The notes under the pieces: model-generated
Database searches by the model: none
What the model saw: only the letters and a program-made list of their open reading frames with translations
What the model was told of the DNA's origin: nothing
Assembly (NCBI RefSeq): GCF_003148825.1
Contig: NZ_QGGZ01000009.1
Span: 124,001-188,000, forward strand
Reading direction: 5' to 3'
DNA: 64,000 nt
Source of the DNA: Streptomyces sp. CG 926
GTDB lineage: Bacteria; Actinomycetota; Actinomycetes; Streptomycetales; Streptomycetaceae
Shown here: piece after piece, positions 45,965-53,314 of the stretch
How the letters are laid out: every line of letters starts with the position of its first letter
How positions within the stretch are numbered: position 1 is the stretch's first letter
Program-made: the position numbers and the translations under genes

Positions 45965-46822
45965 GTGCCGGAGCGCACCGGAGGGAAGGGGTCCGTCACG
46001 AACGCCGTCTGGAGTCTGGTGGTCCCGCTGAAGCCTCTGGCGGTGGCGAAGAGCCGTCTCGCGCGGGCCGTGGGCGCCGCTCGCCCGGGCCTCGCCCTGG
46101 CCTTCGCCCAGGACACCGTCGCGGGGGCCCTGGCCTGCGCGGCGGTCGCGGATGTGGTGGTCGTCACGGACGACCCCGCGGCCGGCGCGGAACTGGCGCG
46201 GCTCGGTGCGCGGATCGTCTCCGACGCCCCGGCGGCCGGGCTCAACGCGGCCCTGGACCACGGGGCGCGGGCGGTGCGGGCGGGGCGGCCGGGCGCCGCG
46301 GTGGCCGCGCTGAACGCCGATCTGCCGGCGCTGAGGCCACCGGAATTGCAACGCGTGCTCGAAAACGCTTCGGTATTTCCGCGGGCATTTCTGGCGGATG
46401 CGGCCGGAATCGGGACGACCCTGCTTTCCGCCGCGCCGGACGTGGAATTGACCCCCTCGTTCGGCGGGCCGTCACGGGCCAGGCATTCGGCCTCGGGGGC
46501 GGTGGAAATCGCCCTGGCGGACGTCGACAGCGTGCGCCGGGACGTGGACACGGCGGCCGATCTACGCAGCGCCCTCACCCTCGGCGTGGGGCGTCACACC
46601 GCCCGATACAGTGCCCGTATGCAGGCGACCGCGTACACGTACGACTCCCGGACCCGCAGCGGCAGTGTGCTGCTGGACGACGGCACTCCGGTGCCTTTCG
46701 AGGCCCCCGCCTTCGACGCGGGCGGCCTGCGGCTGCTGCGCCCCGGGCAGCGGGTCCGGATCGAGACGGACGGCGCGGGCGCGAGCCTGCGGATCACCCT
46801 GGTGACGCTGCAGACGTTCTGA
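45965..46822 (+). CDS. cofC: 2-phospholactate/phosphoenolpyruvate guanylyltransferase CofC with C-terminal extension
   Basis: Coenzyme F420 biosynthesis enzyme (CofC/FbiD). The first 215 residues or so match the family: SLVVPLKPLAVAKSRLARAV, VVVVTDDPAAGAELARLGAR, LNADLPALRPPELQRVL, DVELTPSFGGPSRARHS. A further 67 residues (from 46619) are a small beta-rich domain, MQATAYTYDSRTRSGSVLLD to ITLVTLQTF, not part of CofC elsewhere. The start is uncertain: GTG 45965 is the only in-frame start, yet a GGAGGGAAGGGG site precedes a GTC at 45995 where relatives would begin. The C-terminal part may be a separate nested gene (next entry). Confidence 0.82.
   Translation: MPERTGGKGSVTNAVWSLVVPLKPLAVAKSRLARAVGAARPGLALAFAQDTVAGALACAAVADVVVVTDDPAAGAELARLGARIVSDAPAAGLNAALDHGARAVRAGRPGAAVAALNADLPALRPPELQRVLENASVFPRAFLADAAGIGTTLLSAAPDVELTPSFGGPSRARHSASGAVEIALADVDSVRRDVDTAADLRSALTLGVGRHTARYSARMQATAYTYDSRTRSGSVLLDDGTPVPFEAPAFDAGGLRLLRPGQRVRIETDGAGASLRITLVTLQTF
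46619..46822 (+). CDS. Possible separate small protein nested in the cofC frame
   Basis: Alternative reading of the last 67 codons of cofC. The ATG at 46619 begins MQATAYTYDSRTRSGSVLLD, which looks like the natural start of a small cold-shock-like or S1-like beta protein (RPGQRVRIETDG). GATACAGT lies six to thirteen bases upstream and could be a -10 element for a leaderless message. There is no ribosome binding site. Listed as an alternative to the fusion, not in addition to it. Confidence 0.4.
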   Translation: MQATAYTYDSRTRSGSVLLDDGTPVPFEAPAFDAGGLRLLRPGQRVRIETDGAGASLRITLVTLQTF

Positions 46823-46873
46823 AGGGACGGCCGCCCGCGACCCGTACGGGTCCGCGGCGCGCCGAACGCACCG

Positions 46874-46908
46874 CGGGCCGGCTCCCCCACATGGGGAAAG
46901 CCGGCCCG
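46874..46908. terminator. Bidirectional terminator between cofC and hupS
   Basis: CGGGCCGGCT (46874-46883) pairs with AGCCGGCCCG (46899-46908), with an inner CCCC/GGGG pairing. Between convergent genes. Confidence 0.8.
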
Positions 46909-46927
46909 GCCTGTGTGACGCGTGCCC

Positions 46928-47608
46928 CTACTTCTTGCGGGCGGTGGTCTTCTTCGCGGTGGCCTTGCGCGTCGCCGTCTTCTTGGCGGGCGCCTTCGTC
47001 GCTGCGGTGACCTTCTTGGCCGCCGGCGCGGTCTTCTTCGCCGCGGCGGTGGTCTTCTTCGCGGCGGGCGTGGCCTTCTTGGCCGCGGTGGTGGTCTTCT
47101 TGGCGGCCGCGGTGGCCTTCTTGGCCGTGGCGGTGCTCTTCACCGCCGCCTTCTTGGCGGTCGCCGTGGCCTTCTTGGCCACTACCTTCTTTGCGACCGC
47201 GGTCTTCGCCGCGGCCTTCTTGGCGGTGGTGGCCTTCTTCGCGGCGGCCTTCTTCACCGTCGCGGAGGCACCACCCGTGAGGCTGCCCTTGGGCGCCTTC
47301 TTCACGGACACCTCGCCACCCTTGGGGAGCTTCTTGGTGCCGCTGACCAGGTCTTTGAAGCCCTGGCCGGCACGGAAGCGGGGCACAGAGGTCTTCTTGA
47401 CCCGGACGCGCTCACCCGTCTGCGGGTTGCGGGCGTAACGGGCCGGACGGTCGACCTTCTCGAACGAGCCGAAGCCCGTGACCGAGACCCGGTCGCCCGC
47501 GACGGTAGCGCGGACGATCGCGTCCAGTACCGCGTCGACAGCGTCCGCGGCCTGCTGACGGCCGCCCAGCTTGTCGGCAATCGCTTCTACGAGCTGCGCC
47601 TTGTTCAC
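46928..47608 (-). CDS. hupS: HU-family nucleoid protein HupS with histone H1-like tail
   Basis: Spore-enriched nucleoid protein in Streptomyces. 226 residues from GTG 47608 (AAGGGGAA upstream). Residues 1-92 are HU: NKAQLVEAIADKLGGRQQAA, TGFGSFEKVDRPARYARNPQ, and SVPRFRAGQGFKDLVSGTKK. Residues 100-226 are a Lys/Ala/Thr repeat tail (KKAAAKKATTAKKAAAKTA) like histone H1. Such two-domain HU proteins are limited to actinobacteria. A region of low GC upstream holds the promoter. Confidence 0.95.
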   Translation of the reverse strand: MNKAQLVEAIADKLGGRQQAADAVDAVLDAIVRATVAGDRVSVTGFGSFEKVDRPARYARNPQTGERVRVKKTSVPRFRAGQGFKDLVSGTKKLPKGGEVSVKKAPKGSLTGGASATVKKAAAKKATTAKKAAAKTAVAKKVVAKKATATAKKAAVKSTATAKKATAAAKKTTTAAKKATPAAKKTTAAAKKTAPAAKKVTAATKAPAKKTATRKATAKKTTARKK

Positions 47609-47752
47609 GTCTTCCCCTTCGGAGACTTCGCCAGAACGAATGTGTTCAAGCTTATTTCGCACGTTAGGCGGATATATACCGCAAATCAAACACGAAACGG
47701 GCTAATCACCCTAGTGCCGCAACGCTGTAGGCCGTTACGGAGTTCCTTCGCA

Positions 47753-47980
47753 TCAGTCGCCTTCAGGGAATCGACCCTCGTCGAGGTCCTTCATCAACCT
47801 GTCCAGGCGCCTGGCCGCATCGGCGAGATCATGCTTCGTCGCGGCCGTGACGACCAACAGCTTCCGGGACAGCGCCATCCTTACGCCCTCCGGGACTTGC
47901 AGTGAGCGCACCCGTGTGTGTGCTTCTTTCAACCGGTCCGCGACGAGTTCGTAGAGCTCGAGTTGACTGTCGCGTTCCAT
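47753..47980 (-). CDS. Conserved small hypothetical protein
   Basis: 75 residues from ATG 47980 (MERDSQLELYELVADRLKEA), two predicted helices around a short loop (VPEGVRMALSRKLLVVTAAT), acidic C-terminus. Kept between hupS and leuD in Streptomyces as I recall; no known function. Not similar to any toxin-antitoxin family I can name. Confidence 0.75.
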   Translation of the reverse strand: MERDSQLELYELVADRLKEAHTRVRSLQVPEGVRMALSRKLLVVTAATKHDLADAARRLDRLMKDLDEGRFPEGD

Positions 47981-48035
47981 GCACAGATTGTGCCATCTGG
48001 GGCGAGTTGTCGCCTCACGGGGCCTCAACAAACGG

Positions 48036-48067
48036 CTGTGCCCCCCGCCGGAAGGCGGGGGGCACAG
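48036..48067 (-). terminator. leuCD terminator
   Basis: CTGTGCCCCCCGCC, loop GGAA, GGCGGGGGGCACAG: a perfect 14-bp stem, 51 bases past the leuD stop on the minus strand. Confidence 0.85.
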
Positions 48068-48117
48068 TGTTGTCGATGTGATCACCAGCAGGTGAATAAG
48101 CGCTGATCAGGCAGGAA

Positions 48118-48711
48118 TCAGAGCTGAATCGTGCGCGGCTTGAAGGTGGGCCGAGTGCTTTCGTACGTGGCGATGTCCGCTTCGTTCTGAAGGGTGAGCG
48201 AGATGTCGTCCAGGCCCTCCAGCAGACGCCAGCGGGCGTTGTCGTCGAGCTCGAACTCCGCGACGACACCCTCCGCTCGCACCTGGCGGTCGACCAGGTC
48301 GACCGTGATCTCGGCGGTCGGGTCGGCCTCCGTCAGCTTCCACAGCCGCTCGACGGTCTCCTGCGGGAGGACGACGGTCAGCAGACCGTTCTTCAGGGAG
48401 TTCCCACGGAAGATGTCGGCGAAGCGGGAGGAGATGACCGTCTTGAAGCCGAAGTTCTGCAGGGCCCAGACGGCGTGCTCGCGCGAGGAACCCGTACCGA
48501 AGTCGGGACCGGCGACCAGGACGGTCGCGCCGGCGCGCTCGGGTCGGTTCGTCACGAACTCCGGGTCCTTGCGCCAGGCCTCGAAGAGCCCGTCCTCGAA
48601 CCCGTCACGGGTGATCTTCTTCAGCCAGTGGGCCGGGATGATCTGGTCGGTGTCGACGTTGCTGCGGCGCAGCGGGACGGCCCGGCCGGTGTGGGTGGTG
48701 AAGGCTTCCAT
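48118..48711 (-). CDS. leuD: 3-isopropylmalate dehydratase small subunit
   Basis: Second enzyme of leucine synthesis, small subunit. 197 residues: VDTDQIIPAHWLKKIT, LVAGPDFGTGSSREHAVWAL and SRFADIFRGNSLKNGLL. Starts three bases after leuC. Confidence 0.96.
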   Translation of the reverse strand: MEAFTTHTGRAVPLRRSNVDTDQIIPAHWLKKITRDGFEDGLFEAWRKDPEFVTNRPERAGATVLVAGPDFGTGSSREHAVWALQNFGFKTVISSRFADIFRGNSLKNGLLTVVLPQETVERLWKLTEADPTAEITVDLVDRQVRAEGVVAEFELDDNARWRLLEGLDDISLTLQNEADIATYESTRPTFKPRTIQL

Positions 48712-48714
48712 GGT

Positions 48715-50139
48715 TCAGACTCCGGCGGTCGCGTCGGCGGCGGACAGGTCGGCGGGCGAGGCCAGATGGCCCAGCACCGCGGTGGCGGCGGCCACCTGCG
48801 GGGAGACCAGGTGGGTGCGCCCACCCTTGCCCTGCCGGCCCTCGAAGTTGCGGTTGGAGGTGGACGCGGAGCGTTCACCGGGCGCCAGTTGGTCGGGGTT
48901 CATACCCAGACACATCGAACAGCCCGCGTGCCGCCACTCGGCGCCGGCCTCCTTGAAGACCTTGTCCAGGCCTTCTTCCACGGCCTGCAGGGCGACCCGG
49001 ACCGAGCCCGGGACGACCAGCATCCGTACGCCGTCGGCGACTTTGCGGCCCTCGACGATGCCGGCGACGGCGCGCAGGTCCTCGATGCGGCCGTTGGTGC
49101 AGGAACCTACGAAGACGGTGTCGACCTTGATGTCCCGCAGCGGCTGCCCGGCGGTCAACCCCATGTACTCCAGGGCCTTTTCGGCGGCCAGGCGCTCCGA
49201 AGCGTCCTCGTACGAAGCCGGGTCGGGGACGGCTGCCGACAGCGGCGCGCCCTGGCCCGGGTTGGTGCCCCAGGTGACGAATGGGGACAGCGCGGCGCCG
49301 TCGACGACGACCTCCGCGTCGAAGACCGCGTCGTCGTCGGTGCGCAGGGTCTTCCAGTAGGCGACCGCCGCGTCCCAGTCCTCGCCGGTGGGGGCGTGGT
49401 CGCGGCCCTGCAGGTAGTCGAAGGTGGTCTGATCAGGGGCGATCATGCCCGCGCGGGCACCGGCCTCGATCGACATGTTGCAGATGGTCATGCGGGCTTC
49501 CATCGACAGCTTCTCGATGGCCTCGCCCCGGTACTCCAGGATGTAGCCCTGGCCGCCGCCGGTGCCGATCTTGGCGATGATCGCCAGGATCAGGTCCTTC
49601 GCGGTGACGCCCTCGGCCAGTGCGCCGGTGACGGTGATCGCCATCGTCTTCGGGCGGGCCAGCGGCAGCGTCTGGGTGGCCAGCACGTGCTCGACCTGGC
49701 TCGTGCCGATGCCGAAGGCCAGCGCGCCGAAGGCGCCGTGCGTGGAGGTGTGCGAGTCGCCGCAGACCACGGTGGTGCCGGGCTGGGTCAGACCCAGCTG
49801 CGGTCCCACGACGTGGACGACACCCTGCTCGACGTCGCCCAGCGAGTGCAGGCGTACGCCGAACTCGGCGCAGTTCGCCCGCAGGGTCTCCAGCTGGGCG
49901 CGGGAGACCGGGTCGGCGATCGGCTTGTCGATGTCGAGGGTGGGGGTGTTGTGGTCCTCGGTCGCGATGGTGAGGTCGAGGCGTCGGACCTTGCGGCCGG
50001 CCTGGCGCAGCCCTTCGAAGGCCTGCGGGCTGGTCACCTCGTGCAGCAGGTGCAGATCGATGAAGAGGAGGTCGGGCTCGCCTTCGGCGCGCCGGACGAC
50101 ATGGTCGTCCCAGACCTTCTCCGCGAGTGTCCTACCCAT
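48715..50139 (-). CDS. leuC: 3-isopropylmalate dehydratase large subunit
   Basis: Iron-sulfur large subunit of isopropylmalate isomerase. 474 residues from ATG 50139 (GGAGGGAAAG upstream): cluster-binding Cys in FVGSCTNGR and CSMCLGMNPDQL, substrate region CGDSHTSTHGAFGALAFGIG. Divergent from ndgR, whose product is reported to activate leuCD in S. coelicolor. Confidence 0.97.
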   Translation of the reverse strand: MGRTLAEKVWDDHVVRRAEGEPDLLFIDLHLLHEVTSPQAFEGLRQAGRKVRRLDLTIATEDHNTPTLDIDKPIADPVSRAQLETLRANCAEFGVRLHSLGDVEQGVVHVVGPQLGLTQPGTTVVCGDSHTSTHGAFGALAFGIGTSQVEHVLATQTLPLARPKTMAITVTGALAEGVTAKDLILAIIAKIGTGGGQGYILEYRGEAIEKLSMEARMTICNMSIEAGARAGMIAPDQTTFDYLQGRDHAPTGEDWDAAVAYWKTLRTDDDAVFDAEVVVDGAALSPFVTWGTNPGQGAPLSAAVPDPASYEDASERLAAEKALEYMGLTAGQPLRDIKVDTVFVGSCTNGRIEDLRAVAGIVEGRKVADGVRMLVVPGSVRVALQAVEEGLDKVFKEAGAEWRHAGCSMCLGMNPDQLAPGERSASTSNRNFEGRQGKGGRTHLVSPQVAAATAVLGHLASPADLSAADATAGV

Positions 50140-50290
50140 CGCTTTCCCTCCGGCCGGCCGGTTGTGCCGGCGCTTCATAGAGATCTTGTGCGCCGTGCCG
50201 CCCGTACCCCACGTCCCGGACGACGGCTCGGACCCAGTGGTTCGTGGACCCGCACATACAGACTCGCTCGTTCTTGGAAAAATTGAACTT

Positions 50291-50311
50291 GCGTTTCACA
50301 GTGTGAGACGC
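50291..50311. promoter_or_regulatory. Candidate NdgR (IclR-type) operator
   Basis: GCGTTTCACA-G-TGTGAGACGC: 10-base arms with one mismatch around a single base, 13 bases upstream of the ndgR ATG and 152 bases from leuC. Placement in the shared leuC-ndgR region and its symmetry fit autoregulation and leu control by this IclR-type protein. Confidence 0.55.
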
Positions 50312-50323
50312 GAATATCGTTTC

Positions 50324-51040
50324 ATGGACAACTCTAGCGGCGTCGGCGTTCTCGACAAGGCAGCTCTGGTATTGAGCGCACTGGAGTCCGGTCCGGCCAC
50401 CCTCGCCGGGCTGGTCGCGGCGACAGGGCTCGCACGACCCACGGCACATCGCCTTGCCGTGGCACTGGAACACCACCGGATGGTGGCGAGGGACATGCAG
50501 GGCCGGTTCATCCTCGGACCGCGGCTGGCGGAGCTCGCCGCCGCGGCCGGCGAGGACCGCCTGTTGGCCACGGCGGGACCGGTACTCACCCACCTCCGTG
50601 ACGTGACGGGAGAGAGCGCGCAGCTCTACCGCCGTCAGGGAGACATGCGCATCTGCGTGGCGGCCGCGGAGCGGCTCTCGGGCCTTCGGGACACCGTCCC
50701 GGTGGGCTCGACGCTCCCGATGAAGGCCGGTTCGGCCGCGCAGATCCTGATGGCGTGGGAGGAGCCCGAGCGGCTCCACCGCGGCCTTCAGGGCGCGCGC
50801 TTCACGGCGACGGCGCTCTCGGGCGTACGGCGTCGCGGCTGGGCGCAGTCGATCGGCGAACGGGAGCCCGGTGTGGCCTCCGTCTCGGCGCCGGTGCGCG
50901 GGCCCTCGAACCGTGTGGTGGCTTCCGTATCGGTCTCCGGACCGATCGAGCGGCTGACCCGCCACCCGGGTCGGATGCACGCCCAGGCCGTCATCGACGC
51001 GGCCGCACGACTCACGGAGGCCCTGCGCCGCTCCGGCTGA
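50324..51040 (+). CDS. ndgR: IclR-family regulator NdgR
   Basis: 238 residues. N-terminal winged helix (LDKAALVLSALESGPATLAG; LVAATGLARPTAHRLAVALE) and a C-terminal IclR effector domain (VPVGSTLPMKAGSAAQILMA; RRRGWAQSIGEREPGVASVS). NdgR of S. coelicolor and AreB of S. clavuligerus control leucine and other amino-acid genes and affect antibiotic yield. Divergent from leuCD, as in those species. The lack of a clear ribosome binding site at ATG 50324 is noted. Confidence 0.92.
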   Translation: MDNSSGVGVLDKAALVLSALESGPATLAGLVAATGLARPTAHRLAVALEHHRMVARDMQGRFILGPRLAELAAAAGEDRLLATAGPVLTHLRDVTGESAQLYRRQGDMRICVAAAERLSGLRDTVPVGSTLPMKAGSAAQILMAWEEPERLHRGLQGARFTATALSGVRRRGWAQSIGEREPGVASVSAPVRGPSNRVVASVSVSGPIERLTRHPGRMHAQAVIDAAARLTEALRRSG

Positions 51041-51191
51041 CCCCTCAGTCCCACTTACCCACCCCCGGGTCCGGGGGCGCGTACGACGCCGCACACGTCC
51101 TAACACGCGCCTCCGGGCCCGCACTTACGTGCGCCCCGACACAACGCGAAAGAGGCCCTCCGCGATGAACGCGGAGGGCCTCTTCGATGCG

Positions 51192-51264
51192 TACCCCCGA
51201 CCGGATTCGAACCGGCGCTACCGCCTTGAGAGGGCGGCGTGCTAGGCCGCTACACAACGGGGGC
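51192..51264 (-). tRNA. tRNA-Glu (CTC)
   Basis: 73 bases, cloverleaf with acceptor GCCCCCG/CGGGGGU, anticodon loop containing CTC, T-loop GGTTCGAATCC, no encoded CCA. Identical to the other two tRNA-Glu copies. Last gene of the array in transcription order. Confidence 0.97.
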
Positions 51265-51287
51265 TAGCTGGTGTTGCTGTTACTGCG

Positions 51288-51359
51288 CTGGGCTACCAGG
51301 ACTCGAACCTAGAATAAGGGAACCAGAAACCCTCGTGTTGCCAATTACACTATAGCCCA
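51288..51359 (-). tRNA. tRNA-Gln (CTG), first sequence type
   Basis: 72 bases, acceptor TGGGCTA/TAGCCCA, anticodon CTG in loop TTCTGGT, T-loop GGTTCGAGTCC. Differs from the other tRNA-Gln by one swapped acceptor pair. Starts one base after a DasR-type palindrome. Confidence 0.97.
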
Positions 51360-51360
51360 A

Positions 51361-51376
51361 AGTGGTCTAGACCAGA
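51361..51376. promoter_or_regulatory. DasR-responsive element (dre) match inside the tRNA array
   Basis: AGTGGTCTAGACCAGA, with a perfect 12-base palindrome TGGTCTAGACCA. It matches the dre consensus ACTGGTCTAGACCAGT-type at all but one or two outer bases. It lies between tRNA-Glu (51384-51456) and tRNA-Gln (51288-51359). Confidence 0.75.
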
Positions 51377-51383
51377 CCCACAG

Positions 51384-51456
51384 TACCCCCGACCGGATTC
51401 GAACCGGCGCTACCGCCTTGAGAGGGCGGCGTGCTAGGCCGCTACACAACGGGGGC
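51384..51456 (-). tRNA. tRNA-Glu (CTC)
   Basis: 73 bases, identical to the copies at 51192 and 51518; anticodon CTC. Its 3' end is seven bases from the DasR-type palindrome. Confidence 0.97.
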
Positions 51457-51517
51457 CCTAGCGATCCTGCTTCGAGACGTCCGGGTGCGACCCAAGAGAT
51501 CTCGCGGGAAGGATCTG

Positions 51518-51590
51518 TACCCCCGACCGGATTCGAACCGGCGCTACCGCCTTGAGAGGGCGGCGTGCTAGGCCGCTACACAACGGGGGC
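51518..51590 (-). tRNA. tRNA-Glu (CTC)
   Basis: 73 bases, identical to the other two tRNA-Glu genes; anticodon CTC, no encoded CCA. Confidence 0.97.
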
Positions 51591-51617
51591 AAAGCACTGC
51601 GTTACTACTGCACTGCG

Positions 51618-51689
51618 CTGGGGTACCAGGACTCGAACCTAGAATAAGGGAACCAGAAACCCTCGTGTTGCCAATTACACTATACCCCA
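51618..51689 (-). tRNA. tRNA-Gln (CTG), second sequence type
   Basis: 72 bases, anticodon CTG. Acceptor TGGGGTA/TACCCCA: compared with the other tRNA-Gln, position 5 and its partner are swapped from C-G to G-C, keeping the stem. First gene of the array in transcription order. Confidence 0.97.
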
Positions 51690-51727
51690 CCAAAAGTCAA
51701 CCCCCTACCGGGGCTTTTCTTCGGGTG

Positions 51728-51765
51728 GCGCCTCCGTCCGGCCTTTCGGCCCGCTCCGGCGGCGC
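51728..51765 (-). terminator. HAD gene terminator / tRNA leader hairpin
   Basis: GCGCCTCCGTCCGGCC and GGCCCGCTCCGGCGGCGC form an imperfect stem with a TTTC tip, just after the HAD stop on the minus strand. A second small CCCC/GGGG hairpin with A and T tails follows at about 51694-51717, before the first tRNA. Confidence 0.5.
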
Positions 51766-51775
51766 AGAAAGAACA

Positions 51776-52504
51776 TTACCGGATGCCTGACCGTGCTCCA
51801 AAACGGGTATCCCGTGCCAGCAGCAGCGGGAGCTGGTCAAGGCCTTCGATGCGGTGCGTGCCGTCGGGCGCGGGGCCTCGGCCGCCCGCGCGGTCGATCC
51901 AGACGGCCGTCAATCCGGCGTCACGGGCTCCCCGTGCGTCGATCTCCGGCTGGTCCCCCACGTACGCCACCTCGCCGGGCGGCAGCCCGAGCGCCTCGCA
52001 CGCAGCCAGGAAGGCCTCCGCATCGGGCTTGCTGACGCCGAGTTCGACGGCGCAGACCAGCACCTCGAAGCGGTCGCGCAGACCGAGGTGGCGCAGCTTG
52101 GGATCCTGGTTGGCGGTGGAGGAGTTGGAGAGCACCCCGTGCCGGTAGTCGGCCGCGAGGGCGTCGAGGGCGGGCACCACGTCGGGGAAGACGGTCCAGG
52201 CCGCCTTGTAGTGCTCCACGTACTGGTCGAACCAGGCGTCGGCCTCGTCCGCGGTCATCGCGGGCCGCTCCAGGAACTCCCGCACCCGCTCCTGCCGCTG
52301 CCCCTGGAAGGTGCCTTCGCCCGCCGCGAAGCGGGCCCAGTGCCGGTCGGTGATCTCCCGCCACAGCGCGAGCGCCTGCACGGGGGTCCCGTACCGCTCC
52401 GCGAGCCGGACGGCCTCCAGTTGCGCGGCGAGTCCGGCGGCGTCGGCTCCCGTGTAGTCGAAGAGGGTGTCGTCGATGTCCCACAGCACGGCGCGGATCG
52501 GCAT
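51776..52504 (-). CDS. HAD-family hydrolase
   Basis: 242 residues, haloacid dehalogenase superfamily subclass IA: motif I VLWDIDDTLFDYTG, with the nucleophile Asp and second Asp, motif II GVLSNSSTANQDPKL, motif III Lys in VSKPDAEAFLAAC and motif IV VGDQPEIDARGARDAGL. Probably a phosphatase; substrate unknown. Eleven bases after the DUF4241 gene. Confidence 0.9.
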   Translation of the reverse strand: MPIRAVLWDIDDTLFDYTGADAAGLAAQLEAVRLAERYGTPVQALALWREITDRHWARFAAGEGTFQGQRQERVREFLERPAMTADEADAWFDQYVEHYKAAWTVFPDVVPALDALAADYRHGVLSNSSTANQDPKLRHLGLRDRFEVLVCAVELGVSKPDAEAFLAACEALGLPPGEVAYVGDQPEIDARGARDAGLTAVWIDRAGGRGPAPDGTHRIEGLDQLPLLLARDTRFGARSGIR

Positions 52505-52514
52505 GGGGCCGAGC

Positions 52515-53186
52515 CTACGCCGCGGGCACCAGCGCCGTGGGTACGACCAGGAAGTCCGTCACGAAACAGGTGACCCGGCCCTCGGTGTCACGCCCGATCC
52601 AGGTCGGGTAGCAGCCGTCGCCCCACCCGGAGGTGAAGCCGGCCAGGGTGTGACCGCCTTCCCCCTCCGCCAGGAAGACGTCCGGGCCGTCGCCGACCGC
52701 GTCCATGGCGGCCCACACCGCCCCCTCCTCGTCCTCGGTGCCGGGGAAGGAGCCGTCGGCGGCGGCGTCGTAGAAGCAGCCGGTGCCGGCGTCCACGCCG
52801 TAGCCGTAGAACTCGTCCTCGCCGAGGACGGAAGGGTCCTGGTCCTCGTCGACGGCCATCTCCCAGCTCACGGTCGGGGTGTCACGGATCACCAGGCGCG
52901 CGGCGGCGACCCGGGTGTGCGGGCGGGGTCCCTGCGGGACGCCGGGGCGCACCAGCGTGGCGATCGCCGCTTCCGCCCGGTACCGGCCCGGTTCCACCAC
53001 GACACCGAACGGCTCGACCTCCTCCTGCCCGAGGTAGACGAAGGGGTCGCAGGCGACGACCCGGCCCGTGGGCAACGTCACGTCGCCGATGACGACCGGG
53101 GCGAGGGTCCCCGTCATGCCGTCCTCGTAGGTGAAAGCGGCGCCCGGGGTGAAGTGCCAGGCGTAGTCGGGCGGGGTCATCGGCAC
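52515..53186 (-). CDS. DUF4241 protein
   Basis: 223 residues from GTG 53186 with GGAGG five bases upstream; an ATG two codons later is less well spaced. The C-terminal half matches DUF4241: YGYGVDAGTGCFYDAAADGS and HTLAGFTSGWGDGCYPTWIG. This family of unknown function includes some immunity-type proteins in other genomes; no toxin partner is seen here. Confidence 0.8.
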   Translation of the reverse strand: MPMTPPDYAWHFTPGAAFTYEDGMTGTLAPVVIGDVTLPTGRVVACDPFVYLGQEEVEPFGVVVEPGRYRAEAAIATLVRPGVPQGPRPHTRVAAARLVIRDTPTVSWEMAVDEDQDPSVLGEDEFYGYGVDAGTGCFYDAAADGSFPGTEDEEGAVWAAMDAVGDGPDVFLAEGEGGHTLAGFTSGWGDGCYPTWIGRDTEGRVTCFVTDFLVVPTALVPAA

Positions 53187-53254
53187 GGGGGCCTCCGGAG
53201 TGCGGGAGCGAACGGTGATCGTTCCCGGGAGCATAGGACCCGCCTCCGACAACG

Positions 53255-53299
53255 CCGCAGGGGGCGGCGGCCGGCCATGCCGGTCACCGCCCCCTGCGG
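53255..53299 (-). terminator. gltX terminator hairpin
   Basis: CCGCAGGGGGCGG (53255-53267) pairs perfectly with CCGCCCCCTGCGG (53287-53299); a GGCCGGCCATGCCGG tract inside may fold too. Sixteen bases after the gltX stop. Confidence 0.8.
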
Positions 53300-53314
53300 G
53301 ACGTACGTCGAGAG

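Noticed and set aside
51192..51689. Regularly spaced identical repeats resembling a repeat array or CRISPR
   Set aside because: The repeats fold as complete tRNA-Glu and tRNA-Gln cloverleafs; no spacer-like unique sequence of fixed length and no cas genes.
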